From: Hydractinia symbiolongicarpus
Lineage: Eukaryota; Cnidaria; Hydrozoa; Anthoathecata; Hydractiniidae
Direction of reading: 5' to 3'
Length of the DNA stretch: 64,000 nucleotides
Assembly (NCBI RefSeq): GCF_029227915.1
Contig: NC_079881.1
Location: 9,486,001 to 9,550,000 of the forward strand
Made by a program: the position numbers and the translations under genes. Below the pieces are notes generated by a model. The model saw nothing but the letters and a program-made list of their open reading frames with translations, did not search any database and was not told the DNA's origin. Within the stretch, counting starts at the first letter, position 1. The number at the start of each line of letters is the position of its first letter. This document shows positions 36,027 through 47,971 of this stretch, in pieces.

Positions 36027-38402
36027 GATTAAAGCCGCGAATCGATAGTTATAAAAAAACAATCTTTAATGAAAACATAGGCAATTTTACAGATTATCAA
36101 GTAAAGTTACATATAGATGAAAAAGTACCCCCAGTCGATCAACTAGAACGCAGAATTCCGTTTGCTCTTAGACAAAAAGTCAAACAGGCAGTGGATAAAC
36201 TTGAATCCCTCGGAATACTAGAAAAGTAAACGGGAAACCTACTCCTTGGTTGAACCTGATAGTTGTCGTCAGTTGTCGATACCCCACACCAGTTTTTGAC
36301 GATCTATTGATAAATCTAAAAGACAGTAAACATTTTACAAAGTTAGATATAAACTATGCATTTCATCAGCTAGCATTAGACCCCTCCTGCAGATATATTA
36401 CTGCCTTCAGAACCGAAAAGAGAATTATGCAATACTAAGGGTTAATTTTCGGAGCAAATAGTGCTGCTGAAGAACTCCAACACGCCCTTCAATCCATCCT
36501 TATGGACATTGAAGGAGCAGCAAATATAGCTGACGACATACTGATCTACGCCAAGACAACAAAAGAACATGATAAGATATTTGCAAAAGTCTTCAAAAGG
36601 TTAACTGAAAAGGGACTAACCTTAAATTTAAAGAAAGGTATATTCGATAAAAAAAACCTCGAGTATTTTGGTTATATCTTCTCAGCTGATGGCATCAAAC
36701 CGAGCCTAGGAAAAACGTAAAAATTAACCGTCCAGAGGATCTGAAATCACTTCTCAGTTTCCTTGAAGTGACAAATTACCTCAAGAGATTCATTCCACAA
36801 TACAGCACAATCACTCACCCACTTAGATGCATCACACAAAAAGATGCGAAATACGAATTGAGCCCAGAGTGTGAGACTGCATTCCAAACCCTGAAAACGT
36901 CACTGTCAGAACATTCATGCATTTCCGACTTAATGAGAATAAAGAAACATTGATTTATTGTGATGCCAGTCCAGTAGGCATTTCCGCTATCTTGTTACAG
37001 AGAACGAAAGGAAAAGCTGACACAAAAGTTGTAGCTTATTCCTCAAGATCGCTAACCAAAACAGAAATGAGATATTACCAAATAGAAAGAGAAACATTAG
37101 CAGAAATATATGCATGTGAGAAAAAACACCTTCACTTATTAAGAAGACCTTTTGTACTTTACAATGACAATAAAGCTTTGAAAAACATTCTTAACAACCC
37201 TAAATCAGTATCGCCTCCATGTATAGAAAGGATGTTACTCCGATTACAAGGATACAACTTCACTACCGAATACATAAAATCAGGAGAAAACGTCGCAGAT
37301 TACCTAAGCCGACACCCAACTTCAAATATCAAAAACTTAAAATACATTGAAAATCATGTCAACTTTGGATCCGCCTACGCAAGCCTCAGAGAAATAACAT
37401 TAGACTATATAAAGCTTGCTACACAAACTGATCCGTTCTTACAAAAACTCATCGACATCGCTATATCGAACAGCTGGCACAGGTTAGATCAATTACCATA
37501 TTCGAATGAAACAAAAATGTTAAAGCATTACAGAACATTTAAAGATAAACCTATTCTAAACGAAGGGAACAACATTAGCTTTAAGGATAAACGCATTTAC
37601 TACCTAGAATTTACCATCGAATATCGGTAAAACTTGGTCATATCGGAGATCAAGGAGTTGCTAACATAAGTAGCTGCTTTTGCGAAGCGAATTATGCTTC
37701 ACAGGTATGGACAAACTAATAGAGGAACAAACCCAAAACTGTATACCGTGTCAAGCAACAGTAAAGACAAACAGTAAAACACCCTTACAACCAACTGAGA
37801 TTCCAGAACATGTATGGCAAACAATCAACACTGATTATCTTGGACAACTACCAGATAACAAATATGCTCTAGTCATGATCGATCAAAGATCTTGATATCC
37901 TATCGTCATATTTACAAATAATACAACAGCGATAAAATTTATTTCAATCTGCAATAACACCTTCGCACATTTTGGCTTTCCAGAAAAGATGATTTCTGAT
38001 AACGGACCGCCATCTCGTTTAAGAGAGGTGAAAAAGTACACCACTGAAAAAGGAATCAAACATCAACGATCTATTGTGGCTGCAAGCCAACGGAGAGGTT
38101 TAAAGGTTTATGCTTCCTCTCACAAAAGTTATTTGCACTGCACACATCAAGAACAAAAAATTATATTGACAAAGTTAAAAAATTCTTAATGGCCTATCGT
38201 ATCACATCACACACATCTACCAAACGTACCACCATCAGACCTAATGTACCGCAGAAAAGTCAGATACACTATTCCTCACCATACAAAGCACATTGACGAA
38301 TTTATAGATCTTAAACTAAAATACAACGACGAGAATTCAAAGAATAAAGCACAGATACGCCATGATCAGCATGCTAAAGGTCCAACTTTAGAAGTTGGAA
38401 AC
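36027..38402 (+). pseudogene. Ty3/gypsy Pol remnant, right copy
   Basis: Plus-strand counterpart of the left remnant. It has RT (LDINYAFHQL, ADDILIY), RNase H with IYCDAS, the integrase finger, NTDYLGQLP and SDNGPP, ending at LEVGN where the arm stops. It carries the same breaks as the left copy: after the Lys-rich start near 36228, after RIMQY near 36438, near 36720, near 36953 and near 37895. It also has private damage in the integrase core near 38070-38190. RNase H is uninterrupted from 36917 to 37630. Confidence 0.85.
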
Positions 38403-38420
38403 ATATATAAAAATAAAATA

Positions 38421-38690
38421 TAACCGTTAAACTCAGAATGTTTTATATGAATCGGTGAGCAATACAAGAGTTCCAACGCATTTCCAATTTCTTTTGTATT
38501 AATAAATTTAGTATTAATTATCCATATTTTTTTGATATTACCAGCAGATGGGATGCATGAAATAGCAACCCCACCGTTATTTCTAAATAAGCTATCTCTT
38601 ATTTGAATATCACAGACATGTGCTCCGTGTATTGAGAGGAGTGAAATTTTAAACAACTTTGCTTTGTACGCAAAACACAGAATATGACAT
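38421..38690 (-). pseudogene. Beta-helix-like gene fragment, right copy
   Basis: Minus-strand translation shows LLSIHGAHVCDIQIRDS, NNGGVAISCIPSA, KKIWIINTKFIN and IKHSEFNGYI, about four successive turns of a likely parallel beta-helix. It is longer on its N-terminal side than the left copy. It is cut by the Helitron array on one side and by the gypsy remnant on the other. Confidence 0.5.
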
Positions 38691-38693
38691 ATA

Positions 38694-39295
38694 CTAGTCG
38701 TTGCCCGTGGAAAAATCCACGGAGTCGCCCGTCCTTTATATTTGCCCGTCGCAACAAAGTGGATTAAAATATATCGCATATAACATCATTTTTTAACTCA
38801 GCGGGGGATCGGCACAGAGACAGACAGACGGCGGCTATTACTATAGAGACTAGCCGTTAACCCGTGGAAAAATCCACTGGGTCGCCCGTCCTTCATATAT
38901 CGCATTTCGTGTTTCCGCCACGGGACTCGCCTATCGCGGACAGACAGACAAAATACAGCTATGATTAAAGAGACTAGCCGTTAGCCCGTGGAGAAATCCA
39001 AAGGGTCACCAGTCCTTTAAATTTACCCGTGGCAACAAAGTGGATAAAGATATATCGCATTTGATATTCGTGTTTCCGTAGCACGATTTTTTAACTCAGC
39101 GGGGGCCGCGCAGAGACAGACAGACGACGGCTATTATTAAAAGGACTAGTCATTAGCCCGTGCAAAAATTCACGGGTTCGCCCGTCCTTTAAATTTACCC
39201 GTGGCAACAAAGTGGATAAAGATATATCGCATTTGATATTCGTGTTTCCGTAGCACGATCTTCTAACTCACAGACGACGGCTATTATTATAGAGA
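38694..39295 (-). mobile_element. Tandem array of four short non-autonomous Helitrons
   Basis: Units 38694-38849, 38850-38973, 38974-39145 and 39146-39295 are head to tail. On the minus strand each begins TC (the first as TCTCTATAATAATAG), carries GTCTGTCTGTC, and ends with a hairpin CCCGTGG-ATTTTT-CCACGGG (mutated in some units) about 8 nt before CTAG. The outer flanks are A and T, as expected for Helitron insertion between A and T. No Rep/helicase is encoded. Confidence 0.75.
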
Positions 39296-42168
39296 TAAAA
39301 AGCATTACCTAAAAAAAATGAAATAAAAGAACAGTTGTTTATAAGTGCTGATAGCGTAACTATCTTGTACAAATATGTTCGCCCACTGTGAATTGTAAAT
39401 AGAACCATTAATTACTCATTTAAAGGATAACCACAGCGAGGGTTACCATATTTTTTGCGAAATAGATACTATTTACAAGGAGGCAATATTTCATAATCTG
39501 AAACAATAGACTAGATTATTTCACTCACGTAGCAACAAAATTTTAACAAAGTTTACGTTAGTTACCAAAAACAATATCCAAACAACATGATAATTAAAAA
39601 ATTAGTTAGATTAATTGTATTAATTAAAATATAATTTTTAACTAGAGTTTTTGACCTAGCAGAAAAACATCATGTTTTAAAAAATCAATGAACTAATAAA
39701 CAGTAAAGCGATAAAACAAACATGGCTGCAGTTTTTTAGCTTCTTTGAAGTAGAAAACAATATTATTAAACCATCACCGTGGAATTAAAACATAGTCATC
39801 AAAAATTTGTTTCTTCACAACTAGTGCTTGTGCCTCTTCACGCATTAAATTGGAACCATCATAGAATTTGCCTAGGTGTGTCACGATTTTTAAAAAAAAT
39901 GGAAATTTTGGCAGGATATTTGTGAGCTAAAGTCCAAACTGCAACACCTGTCAGCGAGATAGTGACCATTTTCGGAGCAGTCGATAATAACCGATTGTTT
40001 CATGCTGTACTGAGAATTTCGTCCTTGGTCAATGCTTCGCTTTGCAAGCAAGGTCAGTGTTTATACATTTGGTGATATGTGAAGTCGCAGCACCGAACAA
40101 TCGGTAATAGTATCAATCGACCAATTGATATTTATTTAACTCTAGTTAAGAAAGAGTTTAAAAAGAGAGATCGAGTAAATGTGAGTATTTCCTTCAGACC
40201 AAGGAAGCCAATTACTCTAATGTTGTAATAAAATTCGTCATGTAAATGTGTTTTAAAATATATATGTTATTAAAAATACAATGTGAAAACTTTTCGGCTT
40301 ACGCCACCATCAGTACATAAAATTATCTGTCTAAAAGTGTTGTTGTTGTTTAAAATACAATTACTCTAACTTCACTGGAATTCGTAAGAAAAAATTTCTT
40401 CTTAGAATTAAAAATAAATCCATTTAAGTTTCCAAATTCTCACTCAAAATCTCGTTTATATTATTTTGGGTACGTTTTCTGAATTCATCTCCATTTATAA
40501 AACTGCATTGGAAAAAAAAACGTTACCCAGGAGTTATTTCAAGGATATTTTGTTGTTTCAAACGATTTTTTTGCTTAGTTGGCTGTCTTAAAGTAAAAAG
40601 ACATGCAAAAAATTGTATATCCATAGCAGCTGCTTAGCAAAAACATATATTCATACATTACTATGAATGTTATTTCGTGCCATTGCACACGTTAATTCTT
40701 TGCACTGTGTTGCAATTGTCATGTTGGAAGGAATGTTTCTTTCAAAATTATCCCGTGATGGGATTAGCCATCATAAGTTACATTACATATCTTAAAATAA
40801 CAGAGATTACCAGAGCTATGAAGCTTAACAGGAGCTTAACCGTTGATATGTGACTAACATGGTGATGATTTTGTATCTGTGGTTGTATTATCTAGATAAT
40901 TATATATTGTCATTATGTTGAGTCAAGTGTAGTTGAATGATTCCTTCGTGTATACATGTATTTTTTTATAAGCAACCACTTTATTGGCAATTGCACTAAA
41001 ATCAAAATTTCTAACCAACATTACTACAATTATTTTCGGCATGATGCTTGCTTAACTTTTTTGCACTCTCTGGTAAGCAACATTTAAGCAGTTATTCCTA
41101 ATTTCATTTTTTTAGGAAGATAAGGTGGCCTAAAAAAGGGAAAAGGGGGATCGTCTAAATTTCATTCACATGTTCTGAATACTTCTGCATATCAAAAACA
41201 TAATTGCGGAAAAATATTTTATCTAATTTTTTACCTCAAAAATGTGACTTTGAATAATCACATAACTTCATTGGAACTAGGAACACAATGCACGCAATAC
41301 ATAAAAAACCCTGGTACTGGATAATTCTAAGTCAGCATGGAAATCTTGAAGTAAAAACAACAACTTTTTTTTGCTTTCTGTTTGTGCTTTTATCAGCAGT
41401 ATTATGACATCTCTAGTTCATTAAAATATTCGACGTTCTGCCCGTAACCTTTAATAGGTTTGCTTCGAGTCGAAGGGAGAACAAAAACTTTGTTTTGGTG
41501 GATTAACCCTGAACTGCACAGACGTATTGAGAAAATAATAACATTTTCTTCGTTGTAGACGGTCCTGTCCTTGATTCGTAAGGTCGCTATTAACCCTTAG
41601 ACAACGGCACGAAAATATTAGTTCAGTCGTTATAACAGGTAAGGACAAAATTGTCATGAAAAGACTCACCTTGTTTTAGAAAAAAGAACGAATTGGGCTG
41701 CCAGCCAAACATGAATCAATCAGGGTTTTTTTCCCAGGCACCTATTGTGGCCAAAAGTTTGGAAAGCTATATCTGTTGGCCAAAAAAGATCTTTTTAAAA
41801 GGTTACTTGGAAATTAATTTTTTTATCTATTCGTCTGCATTCATCGTGGTCGGGTAACAAAAAAATGCGTCTGCCAGTGTATTCACAAATTTAAAATGGC
41901 GATTTCATGCGGCACAATGTAGGTGCTACGCAAAAAATCTACTTTTTATATTTATAAAATAAAGAAAAAAATTATTAATTGCCAGGAAATACTCTGGCAG
42001 ACAAAAAATAAAATAAAATAAAAAGTGAAAAAATGTCAATCACAGAGTTTTGAACCAGTTTGAATCTCTCTGTTTTCTAATCAGGAAATTAAACCACTTG
42101 CATCTCGTCGTGCTAAATTTAGAACTTTAAAGTGTTGTTGTTTTTTTTTTACCTAAATATACTAAATA

Positions 42169-42170
<2 letters not shown>
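39296..42170. other. Non-coding region
   Basis: AT-rich; no gene, tRNA or repeat family could be supported by reading. Confidence 0.5.
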
Positions 42171-42411
<241 letters not shown>

Positions 42412-45400
42412 AACTTCTATCAAAATTGATTTAAACAATGATCAAATGTAGGTGATACTTGCGTGCCTGTTAAGCCTTAATTCTTGGAGAACTTTCTTTA
42501 CCGAAATCTAAAACATGCAGCAAGTTGTTTTCACAACTTCACAGGGATTTTACTGATGACAAACCGTAATGAAGGTAGGACCCGCCCCCTACATGCTAAA
42601 CTTAATTGTAAAGATTTCTAATTTAATAATTTTTTATAAAATTGATAAAAACATCCCAGTTGTAAGTCGTTTACTAACGTTCAACAACGCCTCATATTTA
42701 ATTTCCGATCCTGTTAAAATTAGTTAAAAATTTGGTAAACAACCCATTACCTGCTGTTCTTTAGGACCAAAAATTTTGAAAGATCTTTCTTTATTGGAGT
42801 TAAAGGAAGCAAATCGGCAAAAACTACCAAACATTTGCCTTGCATTTAAGATATCCAGGTTCCACATGAGATAAAAATCAAAGAACGACCATTTCCCATA
42901 CTAATCTAAAGTTGATACATTATGTTATTTAACTACTAGCTCATCTAAATCACAGATGACAGCAGAATCATTTAAATAATGTTTAAATCGGTTTCGCCTG
43001 TCCGTTTTTTATTATGTTATCTTCAGTTCGCGAAATTGTACAACGTAGGAACCAGGGAAGGGCATTCACCTAGCACCTATTGTAAACTTGATGCTACGCC
43101 TAATTCTCGTTCCGCGTTTTAGTGGTTTGGTTGCCGCAATGTTCCGAAACTTGCATGTCACGTTTCAGCCTACTTTATTGAATCCTAGACAAACATTTGA
43201 AGTTAGAGAAACACCAACGTGCAATTCCCCCCTCAAACTGACAACTATTTTTTAATTCTCCGCTATCTTGAACCGAATGTGTGATCACACCAGATGCTTT
43301 TTTTGTATTTATCGCATATGTCGGACAGGTCAATCCGTATTCTCCAATAGATATACACTGTAAAGAAATATCCTGCTATTTAATTACGCTGTATTTGATT
43401 CTTGTTTGAAAGTGAGAATCGTAAGAGAAATCAAATTAAAAAAGGTTTAGCCGTAACAATAATGTCACAAAACAGGACTTCCTGTAGCTGTTGAAAGTTT
43501 ACCCGCATTCCAATTTAACTGTACTAAATTTAAAGATCAGAAGAAAAATTCATAAAGCAAACCTTTTTAAAATTCGAAAAAAAGGCTATTGTTTTAAGAC
43601 TTTTAATTCGGTTTCACGCAAAATAAACATAAAAATTAATGAAAGTTAAAAATATTAAAGCTGTGAGACCGAAAGAAAACGAAAAAACTTGTAGGGGCGC
43701 AATATCGCGAGCTTGGGCTTAACAAGGGTGGAAAAAAAAGCGGTAAACTAAAAGGAATAACATACAAAGGTGGAAACATAACTAAAATTACAATCTATTG
43801 TTATCAAGAAAAAGGATAAATATCGGCTCTTAGGTATGGACCTTATATCGAAAGCTTAGCTACTTAGCCACCTGCTCATGACGCAATATTTTTGTTTATT
43901 ACTAAATGCCATATACATTAAAACGGACATTGAAATGAATCATGTGACGCAATTAATCAAAAATTAAATAAAAAAAAAATTCGAGGTAGGGCGTTGTCGC
44001 TCCCGTCAACCTGAATACCTTTAGGATATTATGTCGTATAAAGCGTTCTCAAATTATTCCACATTTCGCAGCTGTCCACTATCTATTTATAAGCAACAAT
44101 ATTAGCACGTACAACGACATTGAAAAATACATTAAAAATTTTTTGAAGTTGATTGCCAGAAAGCTTACTTCCATGGCGTCAAATCGCGTTAATTTTTTGC
44201 ACTAATTTGTGATCTGAGAGTTAATCACTTTTATTATTTAGAGCGACGACGTTCCCATAACAAGCAAACTAAACGCTGATTTAATTCGTCTAGTTTATGA
44301 AATATGTGTAATAATATCGAGGAGTACATCATATGTGATAACTGTTGCCAACATCGACCATTTTAGCAAATTTCAAAACCTTTTTGAGTCCCGACGTGGT
44401 ATACTTATTCGTGCGGATGTACTAGTGTATGCGAGTAGCCTACCCGTGCGCAAAATTAGAGATTTTACAGTCTGACGACCACAAAGTATTGAATCTTTAA
44501 CGCTTCTGTCCATGTTCAGAAAATGATGAAAAACTCCCTTTATTTTAGTAATTATGTCCACAATCGTAGACTCTGTGACGCTTTAGTTAGTTAGAAATCA
44601 GTCGAATCGGACTAATTATGTAACGAGTAATTTTCACCAAACTTCAATTGAAATTGGTTGCCGACACCCATAAGTTATTTAAGGACACTAAACATACCGT
44701 CTAAGAAGGAGAAAAATTAAGACCAGCTTGAACGAATAAGACTTGTGATTTATAACAAAAACAAATATGTCTTCTACTTTCTGAAGTTTTTACTTAATGG
44801 CAAATTTCATGAAATAAAATATATAATATATATAAAATATATACATATATTTGGTGTCATCAAAAACTTTAAAATCATAATCGAAACCTGTGCAGAGAGT
44901 TAAGCAAGTTTTAACTCCATCCTTAACGCGTCATTAGCCTTCGCTCTTTCAAGATTCTGGCTTTAACAAAGGACGTCAGATCAACACGTACCATTAGAAG
45001 AACGCGTAGAGAATTTGGCAGATTTTGTAAATAAAATTTTTCTGATAATGAAATTTTGACAACTTTTCCGAACATAAAAACAAGCAAACGAAATAAAAGA
45101 TTTTCCTTTTATTCAAATAAAATATTATTTCATATTCATGTTACGGAGAATGTGATCAATTAGACATTATGCATATTCCCCCGTGTAGTTGTTATGTATA
45201 AGGGTTAGAGTTAGAGCTATAGTTACTAAGCATAGCTAATAACCGGTCAATATGCATAATTCCTGAATTTAGCACAATCCCCGTAACGTATATGTATATA
45301 CATCAACAGAACAATCAAAAAGAAAATATGTTTACGAATTTTCCATAATAATATTTGGCAATTCAGTCTAATTAACAACAACAGACAAGTTTGGATATTG

Positions 45401-45772
45401 TCAAAAAACATTGAGAAAGCGCTCGAAGGTGGTTAACTAATAGGGCGTATGTCTTCAGTAATATTTACATTTGAACTATTACTACTGAATTAAAATCTGA
45501 ATAATAAATTACACAAATTATCAAAGACAATCACATTAGTGAAACATTCTTCTAGTCCAACTTATTCCGTAAATGCTTTGGTACCAATTAAATATTTTCT
45601 TTATCGAGAACTTAATGACATAAATATTTTTACTACGACCTGTCATAATAAAAAACACTATAATTACTAAAATGTAAGTTAAATAAAATAAATAGATATA
45701 AACACTGTAATTACAAGAAATTAGCTATAACATATAACTATCGTCAAGCATAAAGTTTTATCTGTAAGTATC
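42412..45772. other. Non-coding region
   Basis: No gene is supported. The 3' UTR of the AMOP gene should lie near 45500-45772. Confidence 0.5.
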
Positions 45773-47575
45773 TTAAACGCAATGCGAGGTGTCTCCTTTT
45801 CGTACTTCATTTCGGTAATGTTGACATTGCTGCGAAGCATAACAATTCTTACAACAAGAATTGTAAGTTTCAACATCATTTGACTGATGCGCAAAATAAT
45901 CGAAAGATTTTTGAGGAGTACCAGCTCCTGGTTGCCCAGCATGTATTATATTTCCATTACCATCATAACAACATTGTTGTCTAGCTCCATAGGAGCTTGC
46001 TTCAGCTGATACTAAACATCCATTAGCACCAGGTTTAAATGTCTGACATGAAGGAAGACCTTTATCTCTGCACGTGGAATCTGGTATCCACCGTTTATTT
46101 GATGGATTATCCAACTCCTGAAGTTTTGTAAGCTTGGTAAAAAATGGAATGCTTCTCACTTTGCAGGGGCATTTAAAGTTCTGATTTAGATCACTTAACC
46201 ATGTTGCGTTTTGTCTTTCACTCTTGTACCAAACACTGCATTTGTTACAGCCACAACTGCTTGGCTTCAACACATTTGTTGCATATTCCCAGGCTCTCTT
46301 TTTTTTGCATTTCTCGGTATTATCCCAAGCGCAATGTGATTCACTGCGACAATCATTGCAATTTTCGATACATGAACAAACCTTTTCACCCTGAATCGAC
46401 TTTACTTTGCAGTTCCTTTCAATAACCAACCACGCAACTTTCCTTGTTAGATTGTGAATATCAAAATCACGATAATGACCTAAAAGATTGTAGTTGTCAA
46501 TAATCTTCATCGAAGCTAAACCACCAATCTGCGTCACGCTGGTCTTTAAATCATGGTCGGGTACGTGCAGTTTGGATTTAACATGATCTACGGTAATTTT
46601 ATACGTGCCAGGCTTGAACAAAAATATTTTGTTGACAACATGGTAATACACCGAAGACAGTGTATACTCCCCAACTGTCATTTTGTACTTTTCCGAACCA
46701 CTACTACTATCATCCCCAACAGCCAATCTGACATAAGCGTGTTGCAAACTGATCTCAGCTTGTCCACGATCAGATATGTCATTAGGGTTGGCAAAGTTTT
46801 CAATCTCATATTTGTCTCCGACGCCATCTCCATCTGAATCAGCCTGTAAGGGATTCGTTTCATACTTTTGCTCCATTTCATTACTGATACCATCACCGTC
46901 ATAATCTGCTTCTGGATGGTCATATACAGTAGGATTCATGCGAAAGTTGTATTCATATCCGTCAAGCAGTTTGTCATTATCAGTGTCAGCGTTGAGTGGG
47001 TTTGTGCCAATAGCACTGACAGAACCATTTGAACTTTGAGTGGATGACGAATTATAGTAAGATACGTTTGCATAATATTCCACAAGGTTGACTAAACCGT
47101 CGTTATCGAAATCTTGAAAGTAAAATTCATCGCGGTGGCTATCTACATCAAAATGATATTTTATCCATTCATCCCATCGTGGTGGTTTTCTGACAGTGCA
47201 TAAGTTATCAGTGAAGAAGACAGAATTATCAGATGGTATGTTGCTGTAGGAAGAGGTGGAATGGAGTTGGCAAACCAACGGAACACATGTGGTGTTTTGT
47301 AAGCAAATTTTCTTTATAAATTTTGTTGGGATGATAACATGAATGGTCTCTTTGGTACAAACAGTTGGTTGGTCGGCACAGAATGTAACAGCAAGTAGGC
47401 AGAAGATAACTAAGAGGATTGATTGGTTTTTATCATTGGTTACAAGAAATGCTAGAAACATTAAAACAAATGTTAATATTTGACTTGATAGTTTTGAGGA
47501 ATGACTGCCAACAAGAGGGACGGGTGTGATATTGTTGTTGTTATTGTTGTTGTTGTTATTGTTGTTATTATTGTT

Positions 47576-47641
<66 letters not shown>

Positions 47642-47971
47642 ATTGTTATTGTTGTTAAGATATCCTATGGTGACTGATTTACTTTCGAATGTTACCTTTC
47701 CAGCAAGTTCATCTGTATACCTGATAACGATATCGTTGCTATCTGCATCGATACTCCAAGTGAAGTCAATATTTGGCAGTTGACGTACAATGATTTCATC
47801 TAAATATTTCGCACTGTAACGTACTTCCTTCCACGCGCAATTTTGTCCATATATACAATGTAGCCATGACAACCACATCAAAAAAATGCACCTACGAGAG
47901 AATGAAATGACATCTTGAAACATCAAAAATCTTGTTTTCACTTGCAAATAATAAGTAGGTGGGGTTTCCAC
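45773..47971 (-). CDS. Secreted or membrane protein with TSP3-like repeats and AMOP domain
   Basis: A 732-codon frame is open from ATG to stop. A signal-peptide-like stretch (CIFLMWLSWLHCIYGQ, residues 28-43; Met32 could also start) precedes about 60 residues of unknown fold and a run of nearly 50 Asn. A second hydrophobic segment follows (ILLVIFCLLAVTFCA). Then come four calcium-binding DxDxDG loops of thrombospondin type 3 kind (DFDNDGLVN, DTDNDKLLDG, DYDGDGISN, DSDGDGVGD), a beta-rich region, a cysteine cluster like a PSI module (CIENCNDC...HCAW) and a C-terminal AMOP domain from about residue 600 with its Cys, Trp and CCYDGNGN motifs. An extracellular adhesion or matrix role is inferred. 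The Asn run may lie in a retained intron: a donor (GAAA|GTAAAT near 47688) and acceptor (TTTCTAG near 47456) would join in frame and remove it. Confidence 0.8.
47526..47660. repeat. TTG microsatellite encoding an Asn run on the minus strand
   Basis: About 45 TTG/TTA units, read as AAC/AAT on the minus strand within the AMOP gene frame. Almost every unit is in the Asn frame, so the length can change without breaking the frame. Confidence 0.9.

Larger units (their letters stand above)
31432..38402. repeat. Inverted duplication: arms 31432-33914 and 35908-38402, spacer 33915-35907
   Basis: The left arm read on the minus strand and the right arm read on the plus strand are the same sequence with scattered substitutions and small indels. 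Both contain the gypsy remnant followed upstream by the same Harbinger-like MITE end, in the same place. Outside the arms the beta-helix-like fragments (30449-30626 and 38421-38601) are also inverted copies, so the original duplication was larger and one side has since lost about 0.8 kb. Confidence 0.85.

Noticed and set aside
38694-39295. Interpretation as a tRNA-type SINE or satellite
   Set aside because: No A or B box is present, and the TC start, 3' hairpin, CTAG end and A/T flanks fit Helitrons better.
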